A stretch of DNA of 10,424 nucleotides. Source: an uncultured Clostridia bacterium (lineage in GTDB: Bacteria > Bacillota > Clostridia > Lachnospirales > Lachnospiraceae). The stretch covers positions 1-10,424 of the forward strand of contig CAMOHF010000017.1 of assembly GCA_946614685.1 (NCBI GenBank). Reading direction: 5' to 3'. The notes beneath the pieces are model-generated. The model saw only the letters and a list, made by a program, of their open reading frames with translations, did no database searches and was not told the DNA's origin. A program made the translations under genes and the position numbers. Positions within the stretch are counted from its first letter, which is position 1, and the number at the start of each line of letters is the position of its first letter. This document shows positions 1 to 6,056 of the stretch, in pieces.

Positions 1-294
1 GTTTAACATCAGGTCGTAGGGGTTGTCGGTGGACTGTGCCGCACCGTTATCTGTCATGGATACCTGGATGGAACTCATCTTGGTACCGAGACCGATCTGG
101 GATACGTTTGTACCACCGCTGTTATTGGTAGCTGCGGATGCATTGGCTGTGGTTTGGTAAAGAACGTCTCTGAAGAGTACGTCGGAAGATTTGAAACCGA
201 TGGTGTTAACGTTTGCGATGTTGTTACCGATTACGTCCATCTTGGTCTGGTGTGTCTTAAGACCCGACACACCGGAAAAAAGTGATCTCATCAT
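1..294 (-). CDS. flgE: Flagellar hook protein FlgE, N-terminal part (partial)
   Basis: FlgE is the hook subunit, exported by the flagellar type III system and polymerised beneath FlgD into the universal joint. The first 98 codons are visible and the gene continues beyond the low-coordinate edge, with no stop in the window. The translation begins MMRSLFSGVSGLKTHQTKMD, followed by VIGNNIANVNTIGFKSS. This is the flagellar rod/hook N-terminal motif in its FlgE/FlgG form (SGxxGLxxxQxxMDVIGNNIANVNTxGFK). Further on come VLFRDVLYQT, an Asn/Ala/Ser/Gly-rich stretch and VSQIGLGTKMSSIQVSMTDN. The position after flgD and the small operon protein, and the Asn/Thr/Gly-rich insert before the IGLGT-like segment, favour FlgE over FlgG or FlgF. 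ATG 294 is chosen because GGAGGT lies 8 nt upstream; a second ATG follows immediately at 291. Confidence 0.92.
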   Translation of the reverse strand, partial: MMRSLFSGVSGLKTHQTKMDVIGNNIANVNTIGFKSSDVLFRDVLYQTTANASAATNNSGGTNVSQIGLGTKMSSIQVSMTDNGAAQSTDNPYDLMLN

Positions 295-367
295 AATGGT
301 TGACCTCCAATTCTTAAGTGTGATCCCTTCTGTCGTTCCGGGATCTAAGCCTCCTTATCGGTCCGGC
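295..367 (-). promoter_or_regulatory. flgE leader: orphan SD, hairpin and flgE SD
   Basis: This is the longest gap within the operon. In minus-strand order it holds AAGGAGG (350-356) with no start codon at a usable distance, a 6-bp GATCCC/GGGATC inverted repeat (322-327 with 340-345, 12-nt loop), and the functional GGAGGT (303-308) 8 nt before the flgE ATG. There is no T-run after the hairpin, so it is not a terminator. A role in setting high FlgE translation or mRNA processing is possible. Confidence 0.5.
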
Positions 368-766
368 TTATGCAATAACAGCGCCGTCAATGTTGGTGAA
401 TACGCTGTTTTTCTCCTGCTGTTCAAGTGCTGTAACTACCGTATTGTTCTTGATGTTTACGATGAATGCCAAATCGTCTACCATGACAAGCGATTCATTG
501 ATGCCTTTGTCTCTCGCCCTGCTTACCCCTTCCGTGAGGCGCTCGACCTGTGTTTCTTCGAGGACAATGTTTCTGCTTTCCAGCCTGCTGTTGGCGTGTT
601 TGGAAAAGCGAAGTCCCTGTGCTTCCTCCTGCTTGCCCGCAAGGATCTGCTGAAAGGAATCGGCGCTCTCCGCTGCTTCGATTGAAACACGCGGTTTGGT
701 TCCCGCCTTAAGGAAAGTGCCCGTCGCTTGTTCTATGGATAAGAAATCTGTTTTGATCGGACTCAT
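368..766 (-). CDS. Flagellar operon protein, TIGR02530 (flg_new) family
   Basis: This small cytoplasmic-looking protein of 132 residues has no signal peptide or membrane segment. The C-terminal two-thirds matches my memory of the conserved clostridial/bacillar flagellar operon family known as TIGR02530: LRFSKHANSRLESRNIVLEE at about 52-71, then KGINESLVMVDDLAFIVNIK (about 87-106), NNTVVTAL, and the closing VFTNIDGAVI. The N-terminal 50 residues are variable. The biochemical role of the family is not established. Its constant position between flgD and flgE, and its absence outside flagellar loci, suggest a part in hook assembly or FlgD/FlgE export; this is inference. The start at 766 is preferred over 772 on SD spacing, and the two differ by two residues. 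flgD ends 17 nt upstream and flgE starts 73 nt downstream. Confidence 0.87.
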   Translation of the reverse strand: MSPIKTDFLSIEQATGTFLKAGTKPRVSIEAAESADSFQQILAGKQEEAQGLRFSKHANSRLESRNIVLEETQVERLTEGVSRARDKGINESLVMVDDLAFIVNIKNNTVVTALEQQEKNSVFTNIDGAVIA

Positions 767-772
767 GATCAT

Positions 773-778
773 CCCTCC
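773..778 (-). promoter_or_regulatory. SD deciding the start of the TIGR02530-type gene
   Basis: GGAGGG directly abuts an ATG at 772 but lies 6 nt before the second in-frame ATG at 766. Normal spacing therefore favours 766 and a protein beginning MSPIKTD. Confidence 0.65.
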
Positions 779-783
779 AGTTC

Positions 784-1302
784 TTATTCCCTGCCTTCTG
801 TACCTGCCTGTCCGGATTCTTCCTCAGCCTTGTCCTGTCCTACGTCGATGTTCATCTCATCAGCATGCTCTCTTAAGTAGAGATAGTAATCATAGTCTAC
901 GATGGAATCAAGATCTGCCGCGGGATAGTACTTGTCGTTGATGGATACGAGTACTTCTCCGTCCTTCATCGTTGCGTACTGTACAAGTCCGCTTACCGGA
1001 GCCGAATTACCTGCGGCATCGGTTGCGTTCATGATCACGTACTGTCCGACTAAGTTTAATGCATTGCCCTTCTCCACTGCCGTGCTGATATTCATCGTTG
1101 CTTCGAGTGATGAATACTGTGCAAGCTGTGACATGTATTCGGTGCTGTCTCCGGGATTCAAGGGATCCTGATACTGCATCTGTGTCACGAGAAGCTTTAA
1201 GAATGCATCCTTGTCCAATTCTCCTTTGTTGCCCTCATCCTTCTTCGGAGAGATGTAGGAGTTGGACTGCGCTGTAATTGAGCTTATAACATTGTCTGCC
1301 AT
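784..1302 (-). CDS. flgD: Flagellar hook assembly (cap) protein FlgD
   Basis: FlgD is the hook cap or scaffold exported before FlgE, under which hook subunits polymerise. The 172-residue protein has the family hallmark LDKDAFLKLLVTQMQYQDPL at about 29-48, followed by NP, an EYMSQLAQYSSLEATMN helix and LVGQYVIM. The Asp-x-Phe-Leu-x-Leu-Leu-Val-x-Gln-Met-x-x-Gln-Asp-Pro pattern is diagnostic. After it come about 45 residues of short beta-like sequence (PVSGLVQYATMKDGEVLVSI). The end is an acidic, Gly/Glu-rich tail (KAEEESGQAGTEGRE). It lacks the longer Ig-like and FnIII-like part of the enterobacterial protein, as is common for the shorter Firmicutes FlgD. AAAGGAG at 1309-1315, 6 nt away, serves the ATG at 1302. 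fliK ends 16 nt upstream. Confidence 0.95.
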   Translation of the reverse strand: MADNVISSITAQSNSYISPKKDEGNKGELDKDAFLKLLVTQMQYQDPLNPGDSTEYMSQLAQYSSLEATMNISTAVEKGNALNLVGQYVIMNATDAAGNSAPVSGLVQYATMKDGEVLVSINDKYYPAADLDSIVDYDYYLYLREHADEMNIDVGQDKAEEESGQAGTEGRE

Positions 1303-1318
1303 ATAGCGCTCCTTTCTG

Positions 1319-2689
1319 TTATGCCGTATAACTTACGCTGCTTCCGGATGTCCGCATCAGGATGTCTTCTTCCTCCTCGGGAAGTGTTTCCTCTTCCATG
1401 CTGTCGTCGGATACGCTTCCGCGGTTTTCTCCGCTTCTGCGTCCCTGCTCGGGAAGATCCGCCTCCGCCTCCTGATTAAAGAACTCGTAGTCAGCGATCA
1501 TAACCTCAATGGCGTCTACTTTTAATTCGTGTGTCTCAAAGGTTTCCTTTAATGCCGCAAGTCCCTGCTCGATCGCATTTTTCGCAGCTTCGGTCTCCGC
1601 TACGATCTGTGCCTGCATGATTCCGTTCTTGGAAGATACCTGAATGTGTACCCTGCCGAGCTGCTCGGGATTTAAGAGAAGCTCTAAAGTGGTAACCTCC
1701 CTGCTCATGGTCGCCTTGATCTCATCGATGACCTGTGTGATCACGTCCGCCTGCGACACCTCGGATACTGTGGTTGCCGCATTGACCGGATCCGCACTTA
1801 CAGCTTCGCTTACTGCCTGGTGAAGATTCGCCACGATATGATCCGCGCCGGTCTCGCTTCTTCCGTGATCCTTTGCGTCCGAAAACCCGGATCCACCTGT
1901 TTCTGTAGGAGCGGTTGTCTCCGTTTTGATCAGTGTCTCACTCGGCTGTGCATTCTCGGGTGCTGCATTCTCGGGTGCTGCATCCGTCTTATACAGCGCG
2001 CCATCCAAAGAATCATCGGCAACTTCGGGCACAAATTCCGTAATCTCATCTTCCTGCCCGGCGGCAAGTGACTCGATCATGGCACTCACATTTTTTATAT
2101 CGTAATTTTCCGTCAGATTTTGAAGTCCCGAAAGAAGATCTTCGGTAATTCCCGCAAGATTTTCATTGACTAAAAGATCGACCTCCGATACACCGTTGGT
2201 CTCTAAGATAAATTGTTTCATGACCGCAGGATCAAGAAGCATCTCGATGGTGAGTCCCGCCTCGGCAAGCAGTTCATCCAATTGGTCGTCCTCAAGATCA
2301 AGCTCGCCTTTCACAAGCGCGCGCAGATCAAAAACAAGTGCATCGCGATCCGCTTCGGATGAGGCATCGCTTGACGCTGTGTCTGCCGATGAATTGACCT
2401 TGTCGCGAAGTTTGGAAGCTACGGAATTCTGACTTATGCTGCCTGCATTTTCATACTTGGATGCACCGCCCTGGTCTTCCGCTTTCGCCGAATCGGATGC
2501 GGGCACAAGTTCTTTTGTAGGATCCGTCTTGGATGCAAGATCTGTTACATCATCCGTCTTTACGCCGCCCATATTCATCAGACTTGCAAAGGCATCGGAT
2601 GCATTTTCCTTTTGATTGGGCTGCTTGCCGCCGATTACGGAAAACCCGGGATCCATCGGACCGATTCCTACGTTCTGGATAGTTGCCAT
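1319..2689 (-). CDS. fliK: Flagellar hook-length control protein FliK
   Basis: FliK is an exported molecular ruler that measures the hook and switches the export gate (FlhB) from hook to filament substrates. The protein has 456 residues. The N-terminal two-thirds is low-complexity, acidic and Ala/Ser/Asp/Glu-rich, as usual for FliK. It includes an acidic helical segment at about 117-195 (DLEDDQLDELLAEAG) and a tandem AAPEN repeat near 237-247. The C-terminal hook-length domain is at about 318-400, with LELLLNPEQLGRVHIQVSSK (335-354), the Leu-x-Pro-x-x-Leu-Gly-x-Val core of the family. A further 55 residues follow, very acidic (EEETLPEEEEDI) and longer than a minimal ending. The ATG at 2689 has an excellent SD. 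It sits just before flgD, the conserved order. Confidence 0.93.
   Translation of the reverse strand: MATIQNVGIGPMDPGFSVIGGKQPNQKENASDAFASLMNMGGVKTDDVTDLASKTDPTKELVPASDSAKAEDQGGASKYENAGSISQNSVASKLRDKVNSSADTASSDASSEADRDALVFDLRALVKGELDLEDDQLDELLAEAGLTIEMLLDPAVMKQFILETNGVSEVDLLVNENLAGITEDLLSGLQNLTENYDIKNVSAMIESLAAGQEDEITEFVPEVADDSLDGALYKTDAAPENAAPENAQPSETLIKTETTAPTETGGSGFSDAKDHGRSETGADHIVANLHQAVSEAVSADPVNAATTVSEVSQADVITQVIDEIKATMSREVTTLELLLNPEQLGRVHIQVSSKNGIMQAQIVAETEAAKNAIEQGLAALKETFETHELKVDAIEVMIADYEFFNQEAEADLPEQGRRSGENRGSVSDDSMEEETLPEEEEDILMRTSGSSVSYTA
1950..1979 (-). repeat. Two tandem 15-nt repeats inside fliK
   Basis: GCATTCTCGGGTGCT occurs twice in direct tandem (1950-1964 and 1965-1979, plus-strand reading). 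It encodes the AAPEN-AAPEN stretch of FliK's linker. The unit length keeps the reading frame, so copy number could change linker length without disrupting the gene. Confidence 0.85.
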
Positions 2690-2695
2690 GTCTTT

Positions 2696-2703
2696 CCCTC
2701 CTT
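2696..2703 (-). promoter_or_regulatory. fliK ribosome binding site (decides the start)
   Basis: AAGGAGGG lies 6 nt before the ATG at 2689. It shows that the in-frame GTG at 2725, which would add 12 residues upstream of this SD, is not the real start. Confidence 0.85.
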
Positions 2704-2723
2704 TTTGAAAAATTCGGGTGGTC

Positions 2724-2740
2724 ACTGCTAGGGAAGCAGT
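2724..2740 (-). other. Small hairpin spanning the stop of the MotE-like gene
   Basis: ACTGCT and AGCAGT form a perfect 6-bp stem with a 5-nt loop that contains part of the TAG stop (2728-2730). No U-tract follows, so it is not a terminator. Function unknown; it may be chance. Confidence 0.3.
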
Positions 2741-3453
2741 TTTTTCGTCACACTGGCTGCGAATTCGGGATCCATCTCGGCGAGAACCTTGCCCTGCGCA
2801 TCGTTGCTCATATTGCTCATAATGAGCGCCACGGTGTCAAGATCATTGCTCATCTTCTCGAGAATGCCCGCCGCCTTCTTCGCATCCATGCTCTCGTAAG
2901 ACTTGGCGAGTTTTTTGATATCATCATCCGCCTGTCTGGCTGTGATGATCTCCCGGTACACCTGTTCCGCGTGTTCCGCATCCAACTGATTATACCACTC
3001 AACATATGTATCGGCAGATGGAGCGGAATCTCCATAGACTATTTCGTCATAAAATTCTTTTTTCTTTTCCTCAAACTCCGACTGAGCGGCTTCAAAGGCG
3101 GAAAGACGCGATACTTCAGCCTCAAGTTCCTTCACTTTGTCGTTCAATGTGGAAATCTCGGCATCCTTGCTCTTTAAGGATTCATCCATTACCTTGATGG
3201 CATCGAGCGCCTCCGAAAGATTCCTGTAAGGGTAATCGCTTTCCTTTGACGCTTCCTCGTCTCCCGCATCGGGAAGGATCTTATTGATCCCGGGAACATC
3301 CTTAAACACCGGTCGAAGCAGTGTTCCGAAGCCTCCTACGTCAAGTTTGATCAGCAAAGCCATCGTGGAAAGGAACGTCGTGATCATAAGGATCGCGATC
3401 AGAATCGCTGCGCCCTTCCCGCCGCCTTCTTTTTTCTCTTTATCTTTTGCCAC
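2728..3453 (-). CDS. MotE/YlxF-like membrane protein with MgtE-N-type domain
   Basis: The 241-residue protein is a bitopic membrane protein. It has a basic N-terminus (KDKEKKEGGGKG), one transmembrane helix at about 15-36, a linker, a coiled coil at about 78-137 (SLKSKDAEISTLNDKVKELE) and a C-terminal helical domain at about 148-240 with YESMDAKKAAGILEKMSND and AEMDPEFAASVTKKL. That C-terminal pattern is the MgtE intracellular N-domain/FliG-like helical fold found in MotE-family proteins. The position between fliJ and fliK matches Bacillus ylxF and the genes often labelled flbB in clostridia. MotE in Sinorhizobium is a motility chaperone; the role here is not established, and an involvement in stator or export function is inference. 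The start is GTG at 3453, chosen because AGGAG at 3462-3466 lies 8 nt upstream and overlaps the fliJ stop. fliK starts 38 nt downstream. Confidence 0.82.
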   Translation of the reverse strand: MAKDKEKKEGGGKGAAILIAILMITTFLSTMALLIKLDVGGFGTLLRPVFKDVPGINKILPDAGDEEASKESDYPYRNLSEALDAIKVMDESLKSKDAEISTLNDKVKELEAEVSRLSAFEAAQSEFEEKKKEFYDEIVYGDSAPSADTYVEWYNQLDAEHAEQVYREIITARQADDDIKKLAKSYESMDAKKAAGILEKMSNDLDTVALIMSNMSNDAQGKVLAEMDPEFAASVTKKLLP

Positions 3454-3464
3454 GGTATCTTCTC

Positions 3465-3917
3465 CTATTCGTCTGATTCCTTATTGTTATACTGATAGCT
3501 GACCACCTGGTCAACCTCTTTTAATTCTTCCTGTGACAGTTCTTCCTTGAACTCTTCGAACTGATTCTCCTTGAGTTTCTCGTGCATCTTGCGCTCCTGC
3601 ATGGCCTCTGCCATCTTCTGCCTCGCAAGTTCGAGTTCGCGGCTTCGTTTTCTTACCTGTTCGTTCTGGGCCGCGATCATATCGTCCATCAAATCCACCG
3701 CATTCGCCTGCTCCTCAATCTTTAAAAAATCGAGATTGCCGTACATAGATGCACGCAATGCCTCTGCATAAGCATCCTGCCGTTCATGCATATGCTCAAG
3801 CTTGTCCTCCTCCTCGGAAAGACGGATTCTGGCCTCCGCAAATTCCTGTTTCGCGGAATCCTCCAGCTTGTATTTGATATCCAGGATATTCTGCATACGG
3901 TAGAGAAATTTGGCCAT
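3465..3917 (-). CDS. fliJ: Flagellar export protein FliJ
   Basis: FliJ is the small coiled-coil stalk protein that inserts in the FliI hexamer, links it to FlhA and escorts chaperones. The 150-residue protein is almost wholly alpha-helical and highly charged. It starts with MAKFLYRMQNILDIKYKLED, the typical FliJ opening (Phe-x-Tyr/Arg-x-Leu-Gln-x-x-Leu-Asp). A long antiparallel coiled coil follows, broken near residues 58-66 (MYGNLDFLK). The C-terminus is acidic (NNKESDE). Sequence identity in this family is low, so its position directly after fliI and its length carry much of the weight. The ATG at 3917 is preceded by AGGG at 3927-3930, overlapping the fliI stop. The TAG stop of fliJ overlaps the SD of the next gene. 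Confidence 0.92.
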   Translation of the reverse strand: MAKFLYRMQNILDIKYKLEDSAKQEFAEARIRLSEEEDKLEHMHERQDAYAEALRASMYGNLDFLKIEEQANAVDLMDDMIAAQNEQVRKRSRELELARQKMAEAMQERKMHEKLKENQFEEFKEELSQEELKEVDQVVSYQYNNKESDE

Positions 3918-3928
3918 GGTTTCTTACC

Positions 3929-5242
3929 CTAATCATCAAAGATCGCCGCGAGCTGCGAAAGCTCATCGTCGAGCAAAAATTTGCTGTTTACGTCCTGTGT
4001 CAGGAACGAATTCACTTTTCCGATCTTGGCGATCGCATAGTCGATCTCCTTGTTGGAGCCCGCGCGATACGCACCGATATTGATCAGATCCTCCGCATCA
4101 TTGTAGGTGGCAAGCACGGACTTCAATCGACCGGCCAGTTTTTTATGCTCGGGGGACGCTATGGAACTCATGCATCTCGAGATACTTGCCAAAACATCGA
4201 TGGCGGGATAATGATTCTTATGTCCGAGGGCTCTTGAAAGGACGATGTGTCCGTCAAGGATACCTCGCGCCGTATCTGTGATCGGCTCATTGAAATCATC
4301 GCCGTCCACTAGAACGGTATAAAGTCCCGTGATGGATCCGCTTCTGGTATTGCCTGCGCGCTCCAAAAGGCGCGGGAGTTCCGCGTACACCGAAGGTGGG
4401 TAACCTCTTGTAACCGGCGGTTCGCCCGAAGCAAGGCCGATCTCTCTTTGAGCCATGGAAAAACGTGTCAGTGAGTCCATCATTAAAAGGACATCTCTTC
4501 CCTGGTCACGGAAATACTCCGCAATGGCGGTAGCCGTCATGGCCGCCTTCTTTCGAATGAGCGCGGGACGGTCGGAGGTTGCGATCACGAGTACGGACCG
4601 CTTCAAACCCTCTTCCCCGAGGTCTCGCTCTATAAACTCGCCGACCTCCCTGCCACGCTCTCCGATCAGCGCGATGACATTGATGTCAGCCTTTGTATTT
4701 CTTGCAAACATACCGAGCAGTGTACTCTTTCCGACACCACTTCCCGCAAAGATTCCGATTCTCTGTCCCTTGCCTAAGGTAAGCAGTCCGTCCACGGCCT
4801 TTACGCCAAGCGGAAGGATCTCCGTGATCAGTTTTCTCTGCAGCGGATCCGGCGACATGGCATCGATGGGATACTCATCCACCCAACTTACGGGCTTGCC
4901 GTCCATCGGGCGACCAAGTCCGTCGAACACATGCCCAAGCAATTCGTCTCCGACCTTCACAGAAAGTACCTTGCCGGTGTTTTTGACGGTGGATCCGATG
5001 CCGATACCATCCAAAGTATCGTAGGGCATCAAAAGCACCTTGTTGTCACGGAAGCCCACAACCTCTGCCATAACCGTGGTAAGACCGTTCTTGCTGGTGA
5101 TCTCACACATGTCGTTTAATTTGCAGGGCGGGCCGACCGACTCAACCGTCAGTCCGACAACCTTTGTCACCATACCGTAGTGTTCGGTGAAATCCATTGA
5201 AAAGATTTTGTTGTATTTGTCGGTATTGATATCTTTCAGCAT
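3929..5242 (-). CDS. fliI: Flagellum-specific ATP synthase FliI (export ATPase)
   Basis: FliI is the hexameric ATPase of the flagellar type III export apparatus, releasing substrates from chaperones and promoting their entry. The 437-residue protein has the usual three parts: an N-terminal beta-barrel region (about 20-90), the ATPase core and a C-terminal helical domain. The Walker A loop AGSGVGKST is at 166-174. The catalytic Glu is in IGERGREV (E195). Walker B VLLMMD ends at D256. The alpha/beta ATPase signature [10 protein letters not shown] is at 346-355. [15 protein letters not shown] (283-297) is typical of FliI and the related FlhI/SctN enzymes; the flagellar context decides in favour of FliI. 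The ATG at 5242 is the best start by length, but no convincing SD precedes it. The 43-nt gap from fliH holds a hairpin. fliJ follows after 11 nt. Confidence 0.97.
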   Translation of the reverse strand: MLKDINTDKYNKIFSMDFTEHYGMVTKVVGLTVESVGPPCKLNDMCEITSKNGLTTVMAEVVGFRDNKVLLMPYDTLDGIGIGSTVKNTGKVLSVKVGDELLGHVFDGLGRPMDGKPVSWVDEYPIDAMSPDPLQRKLITEILPLGVKAVDGLLTLGKGQRIGIFAGSGVGKSTLLGMFARNTKADINVIALIGERGREVGEFIERDLGEEGLKRSVLVIATSDRPALIRKKAAMTATAIAEYFRDQGRDVLLMMDSLTRFSMAQREIGLASGEPPVTRGYPPSVYAELPRLLERAGNTRSGSITGLYTVLVDGDDFNEPITDTARGILDGHIVLSRALGHKNHYPAIDVLASISRCMSSIASPEHKKLAGRLKSVLATYNDAEDLINIGAYRAGSNKEIDYAIAKIGKVNSFLTQDVNSKFLLDDELSQLAAIFDD

Positions 5243-5260
5243 CTGTCATAATGGTAAAAC

Positions 5261-5282
5261 GTCCCGACGAAATCCCCGGGAC
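5261..5282 (-). other. Intercistronic GC-rich hairpin between fliH and fliI
   Basis: GTCCCG (5261-5266) and CGGGAC (5277-5282) form a perfect 6-bp stem, extendable by G-U pairs, around a 10-nt loop. It begins 3 nt after the fliH stop and on the minus strand is followed by GTTTTACC. The T-run is short, so it is at most a weak terminator or attenuator. It may instead be an RNA-processing or stability element. Confidence 0.5.
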
Positions 5283-5285
5283 ATC

Positions 5286-6056
5286 TTACGTTTCGGAAAG
5301 CAAACGCAATGCTTTGATTAAATTCTGTATCTGCACGTCCATGGAAAGGTCAACGATGCCGCCCTCCGTCTCGATCATGCACTGTCTTTTATCTAACTTG
5401 GCGTCACCGTATACCTCAAGCGTGATGCTGGGGTTGGTGGCACCGACCAATCGGTCGTAATTGTCTTTGATGTAGGGGTAGGTCTCCTCCGCCACACGTA
5501 TGATGAAGGATCTGCCCGTATCCTGCTCGGCAAGCGCCTGATTGATCATATGGAACATCACAGGCTTATACTCATCCACAAGCATCCCGGTCATCTTCTC
5601 CACCAACTTGCAGAGCATATCTACCATGGTGGTTTCGGCCGCGGCAATTTTTTCTTCTGCCTCTTTGTCGTAGTTCTGCATAAAAGCCGCCTTCTCCTCC
5701 TCGATACGCTCAAGGTACTTGTCGGCACGCTTCATAGCTTCCATGTTGCCTTCTTCGAGGCCCTTATCATAGCCCTCATTGTGCGCATCCTCGCGGATCT
5801 TCTCCGCATCGGCTTTGGCACGCTCAAGGATATCCGCAGCCTGTGCCCTGGAATCCTCCAGGATGCTCTTGGCCTTGTCCATGGCATCGCCCAGGACTTC
5901 TTCATTCGCAGGCAGAACTTCTTCCTCCCGTTCTTCCACAGGGCGAACGATCTTTTGCTCCGGAAGACGATTCTTCACGTCGAGCACAAAAGGTTCGGAA
6001 GAAACCTGTTTGATATTGTCAAAACCCGATCTGAAAAGATTAGACAATGATCTCAT
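5286..6056 (-). CDS. fliH: Flagellar assembly protein FliH
   Basis: FliH binds and restrains the FliI ATPase and tethers it to the C-ring as the peripheral stalk of the export apparatus. From ATG 6056 the protein has 256 residues; from TTG 6047 it has 253. After a short N-terminus (SLSNLFRSGF) and a variable acidic linker there is a long charged coiled coil at about 65-145, rich in Ala, Glu and Lys (SRAQAADILERAKADAEKIR). It contains EGYDKGLEEG, the Gly-repeat helix typical of FliH. The C-terminal globular half resembles the V/F-type ATPase E/delta subunit, as in FliH (FIIRVAEETYPYIKDNYDRL; EGGIVDLSMDVQIQNLIKAL). The gene lies between fliG and fliI, the conserved place. FliH sequences diverge quickly, so the call relies on both architecture and context. 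Confidence 0.9.
   Translation of the reverse strand: MRSLSNLFRSGFDNIKQVSSEPFVLDVKNRLPEQKIVRPVEEREEEVLPANEEVLGDAMDKAKSILEDSRAQAADILERAKADAEKIREDAHNEGYDKGLEEGNMEAMKRADKYLERIEEEKAAFMQNYDKEAEEKIAAAETTMVDMLCKLVEKMTGMLVDEYKPVMFHMINQALAEQDTGRSFIIRVAEETYPYIKDNYDRLVGATNPSITLEVYGDAKLDKRQCMIETEGGIVDLSMDVQIQNLIKALRLLSET

Noticed and set aside
300..380. CCGATAAG in the gap before flgE as a sigma-28 -10 box
   Set aside because: No TAAA -35 element is present 15-16 nt upstream, so a promoter is not supported.
191..685. Plus-strand open frame of 164 codons over the flgE start and the TIGR02530-type gene
   Set aside because: It is antisense to well-recognised genes and its translation shows no family pattern.
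2690..2725. Upstream GTG start for fliK adding 12 residues
   Set aside because: It lies upstream of the strong SD at 2696-2703, which points to the ATG at 2689.
2690..2727. TTTTT-C-AAAAA inverted repeat that might hide the fliK SD
   Set aside because: The loop would be one nucleotide and the stem is A-T only, so no stable structure is expected.
4455..5024. Plus-strand 189-codon open frame opposite fliI
   Set aside because: Ser/Pro-rich shadow of the conserved ATPase gene; the minus-strand reading carries all catalytic motifs.
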